From the NCBI GenBank assembly GCA_951812735.1, contig OX638332.1, positions 314,732-378,731 of the forward strand: a DNA stretch of 64,000 bases. Direction: 5' to 3'. The DNA is from Candidatus Dadabacteria bacterium. GTDB lineage: Bacteria; Desulfobacterota_D; UBA1144; Nemesobacterales; Nemesobacteraceae. A model generated the notes under the pieces. The model ran no database searches, was not told where the DNA came from, and saw only the letters and a program-made list of their open reading frames with translations. Below, piece after piece: positions 39,145 through 49,108 of the stretch (within the stretch, counting starts at the first letter, position 1; each line of letters opens with the position of its first letter). The position numbers and the translations under genes were made by a program.

Positions 39145-40103
39145 TACATCGCTTCCTCAATTGAATTGCGAAGTCTCCGTTTAATCGCATCAAGCGGAGC
39201 GGAAATCACGCAACCGGCGGCTCTGCGGTGTCCTCCTCCGCCGTACCGTCCGGCAATCTGCGCCACGTCCACGTACTCTTTAGACCTTAGGCTCACTTTC
39301 CAGTCCATGGCGGATTCCTGTCTCAGGAAAACTGCGACCTCAATCCCCTCAATTGACCTCGCCATGCTCACAAGACCTTCTGTATGCTCTTTTTCGGTTC
39401 CGGTCTGCTTGAACATTTCGCTTGATACGTGGAGAAAAGCGATTTTTCCGTTTACCTCAAGGGTGTTCATCGCCAAGGTTCTAAGCATGACCTTTCTAAG
39501 AGGTTCATTATCATAAATAAATCTTGAGACCCTCTCCGGGTTAGCCCCACAATCGACCAGTTCAGCGGCGATTACAAACGTTTCAGAAGAGGTGTTTGAA
39601 TACCGGAAAGAACCGGTATCTCCGACTATCGTGGAAAAAAGACACTCAGCAATGTCCGGGCTTACAGAAATCCCGAGCCGTTTTATCATCCTGTAGAGAA
39701 TAACTCCCGTGGAAGACGCGTTTTCATCTATAATGCAGTACTCAGAGCTTGCACTGTTACTCGCATGGTGGTCGATAAACGCAAGGGTGAAACCGTCTTC
39801 TGAAATCAAGCTCTCGAATTCTTTTCCGGGTCGCGAAATATCAGCACAGTCAAGGAGCATCACAACATCCACGTCCCCGACGCGATCAAGAGAATCGCCA
39901 ACACCTGACCACTCGGGCAGAAAGCGCAGGTGCTCAGGGACCCCGTCTCGGTTGTACATGACCACATCCTTTCCCAGACCGCGAAGAACAAGCGCCATGG
40001 CTATGGTTGAACCCAGGGCGTCGCAGTCCGGATTCTCGTGGGAGACGACAAGGAAGCTTTGATTCGCTTCTATCAGGTTAATAATGCTATTCAAGTTATT
40101 CAT
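39144..40103 (-). CDS. nrnA: Bifunctional oligoribonuclease/PAP phosphatase NrnA
   Basis: 319 residues, DHH/DHHA1 phosphoesterase. It degrades short RNA oligonucleotides and may dephosphorylate 3'-phosphoadenosine-5'-phosphate. Metal motifs are SHENPDCDALGSTIAMA, the DCAD-like LLDCADISR and the DHH in AFIDHHASNS; the C-terminal GGGGHRRAAGCVI is the DHHA1 signature. Placement between rbfA and truB in the nusA-infB operon is common in Firmicutes-like and deltaproteobacterial genomes. Confidence 0.92.
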   Translation of the reverse strand: MNNLNSIINLIEANQSFLVVSHENPDCDALGSTIAMALVLRGLGKDVVMYNRDGVPEHLRFLPEWSGVGDSLDRVGDVDVVMLLDCADISRPGKEFESLISEDGFTLAFIDHHASNSASSEYCIIDENASSTGVILYRMIKRLGISVSPDIAECLFSTIVGDTGSFRYSNTSSETFVIAAELVDCGANPERVSRFIYDNEPLRKVMLRTLAMNTLEVNGKIAFLHVSSEMFKQTGTEKEHTEGLVSMARSIEGIEVAVFLRQESAMDWKVSLRSKEYVDVAQIAGRYGGGGHRRAAGCVISAPLDAIKRRLRNSIEEAM

Positions 40104-40449
40104 CCGACACGTTCCTTATCAGTTCGTCAATTCTCGCCCGTTTTTCCACGAGACTGTCATACTCGAACTCTATGTTCGGGATTTTTTTTATCCTTAGTTT
40201 CTTTGAAAGAGCGCTTTTTATGTAGCCCGTGGCCTTTCTTAATCCCTCGAGCATTTCCTGCGTATCGGAACCTTCATCAAAAGAGGTGAAAAAGACCTTC
40301 GCATAGCTCATGTCGTCTGTAACCCGCACAGCCGTTATGCTTGCCGACGACACCCTCGGGTCCTTGATCTTGCCGCGCACCAGCATTTCCGATATTTCCT
40401 TTATGAGAAGATCAGATATCCTCGCGGATCTTTTGTAGCTGTGAGACAT
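40096..40449 (-). CDS. rbfA: Ribosome-binding factor A
   Basis: 117 residues, KH-like fold. RbfA matures the 16S rRNA 5' end and the 30S subunit. The sequence SHSYKRSARISDLLIKEISE and GKIKDPRVSSASITAVRVTD and DMSYAKVFFTS match the family. Overlaps nrnA by 8 bases. Confidence 0.95.
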   Translation of the reverse strand: MSHSYKRSARISDLLIKEISEMLVRGKIKDPRVSSASITAVRVTDDMSYAKVFFTSFDEGSDTQEMLEGLRKATGYIKSALSKKLRIKKIPNIEFEYDSLVEKRARIDELIRNVSDE

Positions 40450-40459
40450 CTTCGTTCAC

Positions 40460-40750
40460 TCAGAAATGGATGATCTCCATTCCTTTTTCGCCCATGCGGA
40501 AATTCCCCGTGCTCTCAATATAGGAAGTCACCTTATCCAGAACGGAATTTACGAGAGAAGCATCGTTGGAAACATACCCAAACCCTATGGTAGCTTTGTC
40601 TTTTAGGTCAAGGGAATCAACTTCCGTCAGAGAGAGACTCGGGAATTTCGACCTTGCCCTTTCGACAAGGCTTTTGATCAGGCGTCTTTTATCCTTCAAA
40701 GACCTGTTGCCCGACATGTAAAGGTCAAGTCTGGCTATGCCTACAACCAT
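40460..40750 (-). CDS. DUF503 family protein (YlxP-like)
   Basis: 96 residues. Starts MVVGIARLDLYMSGNRSLKD, the characteristic DUF503 start, followed by KRRLIKSLVERARSKFPSLS. These small proteins sit between infB and rbfA in many bacteria and are thought to be tied to ribosome assembly or translation, but no reaction is established. It has normal length and spacing (14 bases after infB, 10 before rbfA). Confidence 0.88.
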   Translation of the reverse strand: MVVGIARLDLYMSGNRSLKDKRRLIKSLVERARSKFPSLSLTEVDSLDLKDKATIGFGYVSNDASLVNSVLDKVTSYIESTGNFRMGEKGMEIIHF

Positions 40751-40764
40751 TTAAAACACAGATA

Positions 40765-43320
40765 TTAAAGCTCCTGCTTTATCTCCTCGAGCTTGTAGAG
40801 TTCAAAGACATCTCCCTGCTTCACGTCGTTGAAATTCTCTATCGTTATACCGCATTCGTAGCCCGAAGGAACCTCTTTCACGTCTTCCTTAAAACGCCTG
40901 AGAGAGCTCACCTTGCCGTCGTAGACAACAGTGCCGTCACGAACCACCCTGATACTGTTGTCCCTGCTTACCTTGCCGTCAGAAACCATGCATCCGGCGA
41001 TAGTTCCCACTCTTGATACGTGGAAAAGCTCCCTGACATCCATGTGAGCCACCACGACTTCCCTGCGAATGGGTTCAAGCAGTCCCTCCATCGCGCTTCT
41101 TACCCGGTTTACCACGTCGTAAATTATTGAATGAAGTTCAAGGGAAACCCCTTCCTTCTCGGAGATCCTAAGCGAGTTTGCATCCGGGCGGACGTTGAAT
41201 CCTATAACTACGGCGTTTGAAGCGCTCGCCAGAACCACATCTGTTTCGTTTATCCCTCCCGCCCCGGAGTGAACAATTTTTACCCTGCACTTCTCGGTGG
41301 AGAGTTTTTCAAGAGATTCTCTGAGCGCCTCGACCGATCCCTGAGTATCAGCCTTTATAATGAGCGAGAGTTCTTTGGCTTCCTCACTTTCAATAGAGCT
41401 AAAAAGGTCCTCGAGCGAAAGTTTCGGAGCGACGGTCACTTTGTGGGACCTGACCTTGCTGAGGCGGTGAGATGTTATCTCCTTGGCCGTTTTCTCATCC
41501 TTTACGACATGGAATCTTTCCCCGGCCTCGGCAACTCCCGAAAGGCCCATTATCTTAACGGGCATCGAAGGACCTACGCTTTTTACCGCTTTGCCCCTGT
41601 CATCGGTAAGGGCCCTTATCTTTCCGCTGTGAACTCCGGATATGACGCAATCTCCAATCCGAAGAGTCCCTTGCTTAACGATAACCGTGGAGACGGCTCC
41701 TTTGCCCTTATCAAGCTCCGCTTCTATCACCACGCCGTTTGCCCTGCTATCGGGCGAGGCCCCGAGTTCAAGCACGTCAGCCTGAAGCAGGACAAGTTCA
41801 AGGAGTTCGCTTATACCCTTTTTCTTTTTCGCGGAGACCTCCGCGAAAAGCGTGTCTCCTCCCCACTGTTCCGATATGAGTTCTATCTCGGAAAGCTCTC
41901 TCCTGATTTTTTCGATATCAGCGCCTTCCTTGTCCACTTTGTTTATTGCTACTATGATCGGAACTCCTGCCGCTTTCGCATGGTTAACCGCTTCAACCGT
42001 CTGAGGCATCACTCCGTCATCCGCCGCCACAACCAGAATGACTATATCCGTGATACTCGCGCCGCGGGCTCTCATTGAGGTGAAGGCCTCATGTCCCGGC
42101 GTATCGACGAAAACTATGGTCGAATCCTTTACGTTCACCGCGTAGGCGCCTATGTGTTGCGTTATTCCACCTGCCTCTCCCGCGACAACGTTGGTTTCTC
42201 TTATGGAGTCAAGAAGAGTGGTCTTGCCATGATCAACATGTCCCATGACCGTAACAACTGGCGGACGCGACACCTTCTCCGCATCCTGCGACTCATCCTG
42301 ATCAAAAATCAGGTCTTCCTCGACAAACCTATCAATCGTTACGTTAAAGCCGAATTCATCGGCGACAAGCTCGGCGGTATCACTGTCAATTGACTGGTTG
42401 ATCGTGGCGCCCGTACCCATGGTCATGAGTTTTTTAGCGACTTCTGACGCCTTTACGCTCATCATCTTCGCAAGATTGGAAACCACTATCGTCTCGCCGA
42501 TCTTGATGTTTCTTTTCGAAGTATGGGCAGGGGAAGCGGGAATGACTCTCCCATCCCGGCCATCGGCCGGGTAAGCCCCCCTGTTTCTCCCGGTTCCGTC
42601 AAAATTCTGCCTGAGCTTGGGTTTTTTGTTCTGTACTACGTATTCTTTTCTGCTCGGGACCTTGGTTCGAAACGCCTTTTTGAGCTGCTCCAAGGTCTCT
42701 TCATCATGTATTTCCTCTTTTAGAGGCTTGCTCTTTCTTGCTTTTTTCTTCGGCTTCGGCTTTTCCTTATCATCCACTTCCTCAATGACTTTTTCAGGCT
42801 CGGGAGATGGTTCCGGCTTAAGTTCAAGATCTTCTTGCTGCGGAACCTCGCTCTCGGCTTCAGGCAACTCTGCGGCTTCAAGCGCTTCTTCGGGCAGCAC
42901 TTCGCTCTCGGCACTTGGAGCCTGGGCCGCTTCTTCTTCAGCAGGTTCGGGCGGGACAGCGATTTCTGGCTCCGCTGCGGCTTCCCCGGCAACCGGGGCA
43001 AGCTCTTTTTCCTCCTCGGGCTCCGGTTTTACGATTTTCTTTCTTCTTCTGATGACTCTCGAGCCGCTTCTTCTTTCAACCAGATCATGGCCCGTATCGG
43101 ATTTGAAAACCTTTACGGTTTCCTTCTGCTCTTCCACCGTTTTTGAAGAATCTTCTTCCAGGACGTTAATAAACGCCTTTTTTATCCTGTCGGCATCTGC
43201 TTCGGAAACTACATTTTGATGACTCGTAACTTTCATTCCAAGCTTCACGCTCTTGTCTATTACTTCCTTGCTGCTTACTCCCAGTTCCTTGGCTATCTGA
43301 TGTATTCTGACTTTAGGCAT
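40765..43320 (-). CDS. infB: Translation initiation factor IF-2
   Basis: 851 residues. An N-terminal IF2-N domain ([20 protein letters not shown]) is followed by an acidic, Pro/Glu/Ala/Lys-rich low-complexity linker (about residues 60-230), a second IF2-N repeat (about 265-320), and the GTPase with [34 protein letters not shown] and AINKVDKEG, then the fMet-tRNA-binding C-terminal domains. It places initiator tRNA on the 30S subunit. It follows nusA by 42 bases. Confidence 0.96.
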   Translation of the reverse strand: MPKVRIHQIAKELGVSSKEVIDKSVKLGMKVTSHQNVVSEADADRIKKAFINVLEEDSSKTVEEQKETVKVFKSDTGHDLVERRSGSRVIRRRKKIVKPEPEEEKELAPVAGEAAAEPEIAVPPEPAEEEAAQAPSAESEVLPEEALEAAELPEAESEVPQQEDLELKPEPSPEPEKVIEEVDDKEKPKPKKKARKSKPLKEEIHDEETLEQLKKAFRTKVPSRKEYVVQNKKPKLRQNFDGTGRNRGAYPADGRDGRVIPASPAHTSKRNIKIGETIVVSNLAKMMSVKASEVAKKLMTMGTGATINQSIDSDTAELVADEFGFNVTIDRFVEEDLIFDQDESQDAEKVSRPPVVTVMGHVDHGKTTLLDSIRETNVVAGEAGGITQHIGAYAVNVKDSTIVFVDTPGHEAFTSMRARGASITDIVILVVAADDGVMPQTVEAVNHAKAAGVPIIVAINKVDKEGADIEKIRRELSEIELISEQWGGDTLFAEVSAKKKKGISELLELVLLQADVLELGASPDSRANGVVIEAELDKGKGAVSTVIVKQGTLRIGDCVISGVHSGKIRALTDDRGKAVKSVGPSMPVKIMGLSGVAEAGERFHVVKDEKTAKEITSHRLSKVRSHKVTVAPKLSLEDLFSSIESEEAKELSLIIKADTQGSVEALRESLEKLSTEKCRVKIVHSGAGGINETDVVLASASNAVVIGFNVRPDANSLRISEKEGVSLELHSIIYDVVNRVRSAMEGLLEPIRREVVVAHMDVRELFHVSRVGTIAGCMVSDGKVSRDNSIRVVRDGTVVYDGKVSSLRRFKEDVKEVPSGYECGITIENFNDVKQGDVFELYKLEEIKQEL

Positions 43321-43362
43321 ATTCCAAAAAAGTCTGCTTTGCAGGCGAGGCTGCGGTTTTTC

Positions 43363-44718
43363 CTAGTCTTCCTTTACCAAATTCTCTGCCTCTCCGTCAG
43401 CCGGCGATGATACTTGGAGCTGTTCTCCATCTGAAACCGCTTCGGTCTCACTTTCAACAGGCATTTCCTCAAGCTTTTCCATAAGTGCCACTCGGGCCGC
43501 TTTCTGGAGCGTGGAAACCTCTTCTTCTCCGAGACTTCCCACCTTCATAAGTACATCCGGTTCGCAAAAAGCTATGTGTTCGAGAGAGTAGAATCCGTCA
43601 TTGTAAAGCAGACTCGCCGTGACCTCGCTTACAGACGGCAAGCTTGTAAGAATGGAAAGAACCTCTTGCTGTTCCTGCTTAACCCTGGATTCGGTTTTTA
43701 TATCTATTTTCCACTCGGTGAGCTGTGACGCCAGTCTTACGTTCTGCCCCTTCCTTCCGATGGCAAGAGAAAGCTGGTCGTCGTCAACTATGACTTCCAT
43801 CGAGCGGCTGTTCTCGTCAATTACGACCTTGTTCACGACAGCCGGAGAAAGGGCATTGCATACATAGCGAGCGGGATCTTCTGACCAGGGAACTATATCC
43901 ACCTTCTCACCCCTTAGTTCCTGGATGATGCTCTGTACCCTCGAGCCTCTCATCCCCACGCAGGCACCAACCGCGTCCACATCCGAGTCCTTTGACGCCA
44001 CGGCTATTTTTGTTCTTCCGCCGGGATCTCTGGAGATGGCTTTTATCTCAACTATGCTCTCGGAGATTTCAGGAACTTCCGCTTCAAAAAGCCTGGTTAC
44101 GAAACTCACGTGAGCTCTTGACAGGATAAGCCTCGGTTCCCCGCGGGGTGACTCCTTTATGTCGAGAAGCACGGCCCGTATTCTTTCTTTCATTTTGTAA
44201 TACTCTCTTGGCACTTGCTGTTCCGGGGGCAACACAGCTTCAACCCTTCCGAGATCCACTATTATGTGTCTTCTGTCGACCCTTCTTACTATGCCGCCTA
44301 TTATGGTTCCCTTTCTGCCGATGAACTCCTCGTATATAACCTTGCCTTCGGCCTCCTTGAGTTTCTGAAGAACCTTCTGCTTGGCGTTGTGAATGGCGAT
44401 TCTCGTGTATTCAGGACTTATCTTGACGCCTATCATGTCGCCAAGTTCGGTTTCGGGATCAAGTTCGGCTGCTTCTGCGAGTGAAATCTCAATTTCGGGA
44501 TCGGCTACGGTTTCCACAACCTCCTTGTACTCGAAAAGTTCCACCTCTCCCTCTTCGGGATTATAATAGACGTCGAGTTCCTTGTCCTGGTTCTTTGACT
44601 TGAGAAGCTTTTCGGCAGCGGACAGAACCGCTTCCTCAACCGCGCTTATTATGCGTTCCCTGTCAATGCCCTTGTCTTTCCCTACGGAATCTATAACCCT
44701 TGTTAGTTCCGTAATCAT
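43363..44718 (-). CDS. nusA: Transcription termination/antitermination factor NusA
   Basis: 451 residues. N-terminal RNA polymerase-binding domain (about 1-130), S1 domain (about 135-200), two KH domains (about 230-345, including IAVASKDSDVDAVGACVGMR and LAIGRKGQNVRLASQLT), then a helical repeat region and an acidic C-terminal tail. NusA modulates pausing, termination and antitermination. Overlaps rimP by 4 bases (ATGA), so the pair is translationally coupled. Confidence 0.96.
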   Translation of the reverse strand: MITELTRVIDSVGKDKGIDRERIISAVEEAVLSAAEKLLKSKNQDKELDVYYNPEEGEVELFEYKEVVETVADPEIEISLAEAAELDPETELGDMIGVKISPEYTRIAIHNAKQKVLQKLKEAEGKVIYEEFIGRKGTIIGGIVRRVDRRHIIVDLGRVEAVLPPEQQVPREYYKMKERIRAVLLDIKESPRGEPRLILSRAHVSFVTRLFEAEVPEISESIVEIKAISRDPGGRTKIAVASKDSDVDAVGACVGMRGSRVQSIIQELRGEKVDIVPWSEDPARYVCNALSPAVVNKVVIDENSRSMEVIVDDDQLSLAIGRKGQNVRLASQLTEWKIDIKTESRVKQEQQEVLSILTSLPSVSEVTASLLYNDGFYSLEHIAFCEPDVLMKVGSLGEEEVSTLQKAARVALMEKLEEMPVESETEAVSDGEQLQVSSPADGEAENLVKED

Positions 44719-45203
44719 TTTCTCGCTCCTTTCCCAAAATCAATTTCCAAGTTCGCCCTGCTGACGGAACCGAAAGGCACGCTGTAGGAACGGCCATCGA
44801 TTTCCACCAGAATCATTTCTCCTCTCATTCCGAGAAGGGTCCCGGAAAAAACCTTTCTGTCTTCAACCGGGTCCGTAGTTTTTATCTTCACTTTTCTTCC
44901 CTTGAACCTCTCGTAGTCGCTCTGCCTGTTAAGGGGCCTCCTGAGGCCGGGAGAAGAAACTTCAAGGGTGTAGGAATGCTGCGGCATTATGTCATAGGCA
45001 TCAAGAACCACGCTGAGTTCCCTGCTCACGTTCGCACAGTCATCGACTGTAACTCCGCCCTCTTTGTCAAGAAATATCCTCAAAACCCTGCCCCCTCTTT
45101 CCCTGAGGTACTTTATATCCACAAGCTCGCAGGAATTCTCCTCCACAATCGGGTGAAGAACTTCCAGAATCGCTTTTTCAAGCTCGCCGTTAGCCTTTTC
45201 CAC
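44715..45203 (-). CDS. rimP: Ribosome maturation factor RimP
   Basis: 162 residues, two-domain RimP: an alpha/beta N-terminal domain (VDIKYLRERGGRVLRIFLDK) and an SH3-like C-terminal domain, with the interdomain LEVSSPGLRRPLNRQSDYER signature. It promotes 30S assembly. GTG start, first gene of the nusA-infB operon, 28 bases after a hairpin that may act as a terminator or attenuator. Confidence 0.95.
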   Translation of the reverse strand: MEKANGELEKAILEVLHPIVEENSCELVDIKYLRERGGRVLRIFLDKEGGVTVDDCANVSRELSVVLDAYDIMPQHSYTLEVSSPGLRRPLNRQSDYERFKGRKVKIKTTDPVEDRKVFSGTLLGMRGEMILVEIDGRSYSVPFGSVSRANLEIDFGKGARK

Positions 45204-45231
45204 AAAAATTCTCCGTATCTTTCATACCCTT

Positions 45232-45264
45232 CAATAAAAAAGAGCGGGTAAAGACCCACTCTTT
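45232..45264 (-). terminator. Rho-independent terminator-like hairpin between uvrB and rimP
   Basis: On the minus strand an 11-bp stem (AAAGAGTGGGT paired to ACCCGCTCTTT with one G-U pair and loop CTTT) is followed by TTTATTG, giving six consecutive Ts at the stem base. It lies 60 bases after the uvrB stop and 28 bases before the rimP GTG. It could end uvrB transcription, or act as an attenuator for the rimP-nusA operon if that is read through from uvrB. Confidence 0.7.
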
Positions 45265-45323
45265 CCAAAAGCGGTTTAAAGTCTACATAAAACAAAAAAA
45301 TCAGCAAGGAAAATACTCGATTG

Positions 45324-47342
45324 TCACGCGACCCCTTCGGCGTATTTGAGTTCCAGTTCCTGAAGTTTTTTTATCCTGTTTCTGAATTCGGCGGCCTTTT
45401 CGAACTCAAGTTTCTTCGCAGCGGACTTCATTTCCCTTGAAAGCTTGGCTACAGCCTCCGGAATCTTGTTCGGAGGTATCTCGAGGAGATCCTCTTCCTC
45501 CGTACTTGAAATCTTAAGGTAGTCGGACTCGTATATGGAACCCAGAATATCCGTTATGTTCTTTTCAATGCTTCTGGGGATTATATCGTTCTCCGCGTTG
45601 TACTCCATCTGAATATTCCTTCTTCTCTTGGTCTCCGCAATGGCGGCACGCATCGATCCGGTCATCGTATCAGCGTAGAGAACAGCCCTGCCCGAAACAT
45701 TCCTCGCGGCCCGGCCGAAAATCTGGACAAGAGAAGTCTCTGAACGCAGATACCCCTCCTTGTCAGCGTCAAGCACGGCGACAAGAGAGACCTCAGGTAT
45801 GTCGAGTCCCTCCCGCAGCAGGTTTATTCCGATCAGAATGTCGAACCTAGCGGCCCTCAAATCCCTTACGATCCTTATCCTCTCCAGGGTGTCGATCTCA
45901 GAATGCAGGTACTCAACCCGCAGGCCAAGCTCCCTGTAATAGTCCGTAAGGTCCTCGGCCATCTTCTTGGTAAGTGTTGTAACGAGCGCTCTTTGCCCCC
46001 CATCAGCTACTTTTTTCAGTTCATCGAACAGATCGTCCACCTGGTTCTGGGCGGGACGGATTTCAATCAGCGGATCCGCAAGCCCCGTCGGCCGTATTAT
46101 CTGCTCAACAACGTTGCCGTCTGCCTGTGCAAGTTCATAAGGCCCTGGGGTAGCCGAAACGTATATAACCTGCCCGATCTTGGCTTCGAACTCCTCGAAA
46201 TTAAGGGGGCGGTTATCAAACGCCGAAGGAAGCCTGAAACCATTTTCAACCAGAGAAAGCTTTCTGCTTCTGTCACCAAGGTACATGCCCCGCAGTTGCG
46301 GAACCATCTGGTGACTTTCATCGATCACGCAGAGGAAATCCTCGGGAAAATAGTCAAGAAGAGTGTAAGGAGGTTCCCCGGGGCTTCTTCCCGAGATGTA
46401 CCTTGAGTAATTCTCAATGCCCGGACAAAACCCCATGGTATCAAGCAGTTCAAGATCAAATCTGGTTCTTTCCTCAAGACGGTCGGCCTCAAGTTCCATT
46501 CCCCGACCCCTGAGTTCGGCGAGTCTTGTCTCAAGCTCCCTGCCTATGCTCTCCACGGCCTCTTCAAGAATGCTTTTGGGAGCCACGTAATGCGAGCCCG
46601 GGAAAATGGAAACTTCCCGCACGTCCCCGACCGACCGGCCGCTCAGGGGATCTATCGCGCGTATGGTCTCGATTGAGTCTCCGAAGAATTCGACCCTGAG
46701 CGCAACCGATTCCTCATGCGAAGGGAATACGTCCACCACATCCCCCCTCACCCTGTACGTGCCCCTGTCAAGCTCGTCGATCTTTCTTTCGTAACGCACC
46801 TCCTCAAGCCTCAGGGCAAAATCGTTTCTTGAAAGCTCCATTCCCTCTTCGATTTCGGTAAGCATCCCGTAATAAACCTTGGGCGCCCCGATTCCGTAGA
46901 TAGCCGAAACGCTTGAGACAATTATCACGTCCCTTCTTCTGAAAAGAGCCTTGGTGGCAGCGTGGCGCATGCGGTCTATGTGTTCGTTTATCGAGGCGTC
47001 TTTTTCTATATACGTGTCGGTCTCGGGCATATAGGCCTCGGGCTGGTAGTAGTCGTAGTAGCTTACGAAATAGTGGACTTCGTTGTCGGGGAAGAAATCA
47101 CGCAGTTCAGCGTATATCTGGGCAGCCAATGTCTTGTTGTGGACAAGTATCAGGGTGGGGCGTTCGACATCACGGATAACTTGCGCCACGGTAAAGGTCT
47201 TGCCGCTTCCGGTAACCCCGAGGAGAACCTGTTCCTTATATCCGAGTTTTAGCCCTTCACGCAGAGCGGAAATGGCTCGGGGCTGATCTCCCTTGGGTTT
47301 AAAAGGGCTTTTGAGATTAAACAAAGGCTTCCCTGAATCCAT
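45324..47342 (-). CDS. uvrB: UvrABC system protein B
   Basis: 672 residues from the ATG at 47342. UvrB is the damage-verifying DNA helicase-like subunit of nucleotide excision repair. Walker A is LLGVTGSGKTFTVAQVIRD, the DEAD-box-like box is CVIDESHQMVPQLRGM, the DNA-clamping beta-hairpin region FVSYYDYYQPEAYMPETDTY and motif VI QIFGRAARNVSGRAVLY are present; the C-terminal UVR motif (EFEKAAEFRNRIKKLQELEL) binds UvrC. In-frame starts up to 47384 exist but add unmatched residues; no clear Shine-Dalgarno decides. Confidence 0.95.
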   Translation of the reverse strand: MDSGKPLFNLKSPFKPKGDQPRAISALREGLKLGYKEQVLLGVTGSGKTFTVAQVIRDVERPTLILVHNKTLAAQIYAELRDFFPDNEVHYFVSYYDYYQPEAYMPETDTYIEKDASINEHIDRMRHAATKALFRRRDVIIVSSVSAIYGIGAPKVYYGMLTEIEEGMELSRNDFALRLEEVRYERKIDELDRGTYRVRGDVVDVFPSHEESVALRVEFFGDSIETIRAIDPLSGRSVGDVREVSIFPGSHYVAPKSILEEAVESIGRELETRLAELRGRGMELEADRLEERTRFDLELLDTMGFCPGIENYSRYISGRSPGEPPYTLLDYFPEDFLCVIDESHQMVPQLRGMYLGDRSRKLSLVENGFRLPSAFDNRPLNFEEFEAKIGQVIYVSATPGPYELAQADGNVVEQIIRPTGLADPLIEIRPAQNQVDDLFDELKKVADGGQRALVTTLTKKMAEDLTDYYRELGLRVEYLHSEIDTLERIRIVRDLRAARFDILIGINLLREGLDIPEVSLVAVLDADKEGYLRSETSLVQIFGRAARNVSGRAVLYADTMTGSMRAAIAETKRRRNIQMEYNAENDIIPRSIEKNITDILGSIYESDYLKISSTEEEDLLEIPPNKIPEAVAKLSREMKSAAKKLEFEKAAEFRNRIKKLQELELKYAEGVA

Positions 47343-47580
47343 GTCAGGGACTATTCTAACCACCCGTACGGCCATCATAAACAAGCGAAGACCAGAGGGC
47401 GGGCACGCGGACAGCCTTTCGATGATTTTACAGGAGCTAACCCATGAGAAATAATATAGCTCGGAGCGCGGTGCAGCCTAAAACCGGCGATACGATGCTG
47501 TTTTTCGCTTCGCGGCGTAATGTATAAAGAGACGGACAGGTGAATTTCTCCGGGATTTCTCCCCAGCAACCCACGATTCC

Positions 47581-49095
47581 ATGAGCAAAAAAAAAGGCAG
47601 GATTTATCTGATCGGCGCAGGACCCGGCGATGCGGGTCTTCTTACCCTCAGGGGAAAGGAACTGCTCGGAGAAGCACAGGTGGTCATCTATGATTCTCTT
47701 GTAAACCCAAAGATCCTTAAATTCTGCCGCACAGACACAGAACTTGTCTTTGCCGGCAAGACAATGGGACAGGCTCACATTTCCCAGGAAGAGATAAATA
47801 AACTTCTCGTAAGCAAGGCAAAAGAAGGAAAAACTGTGGCAAGACTTAAGGGAGGCGATCCCTTTGTCTTCGGAAGAGGAGGAGAAGAAGCCGAGGCGGT
47901 CGTTCAAAACGGCATTGATATAGAGATCGTCCCGGGAGTAAGCTCCGTTACCGCGGTGCCAGCTTACGGGGGAGTTCCCATTACTCACAGACACTACAAT
48001 TCATCTTTTGCGGTTTTTACCGGTCACCAGAGTCAGGGAGAGGATTTCGCTTACGATCCAGGGCAAATAGAAACGATGGTGTTTCTCATGGGACTCACAA
48101 ATCTCGAGAGCATAATGAAAAAACTGCTCAAGATGGGAAAGGCGCCGTCTACCCCCGTTGCCGTCATATCCTGCGGCACTCTGCCTGAACAGAGATCTGT
48201 TGTGGGGACTATTTCCGACATAGCGGAGAAAATCAGAGTTCTTGACGTCCAGACCCCGGCCACCATAGTGGTCGGAGAAGTGGCCGCGCTCGCAGAGGCG
48301 ATAGCATGGTATGAAAAAAAGCCGCTTTTCGGAAAAACCATAATGGTAACAAGGGAAAAGGAAGCGTCATCTGAATTCGCGGAAACCCTCGGCTCCTGCG
48401 GGGCAAAGACCATCGAATTTCCCACGATAACGATAAAGCCCGTAAGAAACACTAGAGAGCAGCAACTCTCGGTACAGAACCTCGAAGACTATGATTTCCT
48501 GGTGTTCACAAGCGTAAACGGAGTAAGCAACTATTTTGAAGTGCTGACATCCCACGGAAAGGATTCGCGGGAACTGGGAGGCAAGAAAATAATAGCCATA
48601 GGAGAAAAAACTTCTGAGGAGCTTCTAAAGTACAACCTTAAATCGGATTACATGCCCAAGGTCTATACGGCCGAAGGAATAATCTCGCTTGCCGAAGAGC
48701 TTGACCTCGACGGCAAAAAAATACTTATCCCAAGAGCTCTTGTGGCAAGAGAGCTTCTACCGGATACGCTTCGGACGATGGGAGCCGAAGTGGAGGTGCT
48801 CTGCGTTTATGAAACACTTGTTCCCGACTACGCAAAGCAGGAGATTGACAGGATAAAAGAAAAATTCTCCGGTGCGGAGATAGACCTTGTAGCGTTTACA
48901 AGCTCCTCGACCGTAACGAATTTCTTCTTGCTTTTCGGAGAAGATCCCGAGCTTTTCAGCAAAACCGGGTTTGCCTGCATAGGGCCTGTAACGGCCGCAA
49001 CGCTGCTTGGCTACGGTTTTACCCCCGCCGTAACCGCCGACATCCATACAACCCGGGGGCTCAAAGAAAAAATCCTGGACCTATACGTCTCATAA
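47581..49095 (+). CDS. Uroporphyrinogen-III C-methyltransferase / uroporphyrinogen-III synthase fusion
   Basis: 504 residues in two parts. The N-terminal SUMT/CobA domain (about 1-245) starts GRIYLIGAGPGDAGLLTLRG and contains VARLKGGDPFVFGRGGEEAE and PGVSSVTAVPAYGGVPITHR. The C-terminal HemD domain (about 255-500) includes TIMVTREKEASSEFAETLGS-like and FTSVNGVSNYFEVL and VAFTSSSTVTNFF. The fusion would cyclise hydroxymethylbilane to uroporphyrinogen III and methylate it toward siroheme, heme d1 or cobalamin. The remaining tetrapyrrole genes are not in this window. No obvious Shine-Dalgarno precedes the ATG. Confidence 0.93.
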   Translation: MSKKKGRIYLIGAGPGDAGLLTLRGKELLGEAQVVIYDSLVNPKILKFCRTDTELVFAGKTMGQAHISQEEINKLLVSKAKEGKTVARLKGGDPFVFGRGGEEAEAVVQNGIDIEIVPGVSSVTAVPAYGGVPITHRHYNSSFAVFTGHQSQGEDFAYDPGQIETMVFLMGLTNLESIMKKLLKMGKAPSTPVAVISCGTLPEQRSVVGTISDIAEKIRVLDVQTPATIVVGEVAALAEAIAWYEKKPLFGKTIMVTREKEASSEFAETLGSCGAKTIEFPTITIKPVRNTREQQLSVQNLEDYDFLVFTSVNGVSNYFEVLTSHGKDSRELGGKKIIAIGEKTSEELLKYNLKSDYMPKVYTAEGIISLAEELDLDGKKILIPRALVARELLPDTLRTMGAEVEVLCVYETLVPDYAKQEIDRIKEKFSGAEIDLVAFTSSSTVTNFFLLFGEDPELFSKTGFACIGPVTAATLLGYGFTPAVTADIHTTRGLKEKILDLYVS

Positions 49096-49108
49096 AAGGC
49101 GGCCTGAA

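Noticed and set aside
47385..47580. Riboswitch in the leader of the cobA-hemD fusion gene
   Set aside because: The region has no recognisable cobalamin or other riboswitch core; it holds only a weak TATAAA-like -10 and low-scoring stem-loops.
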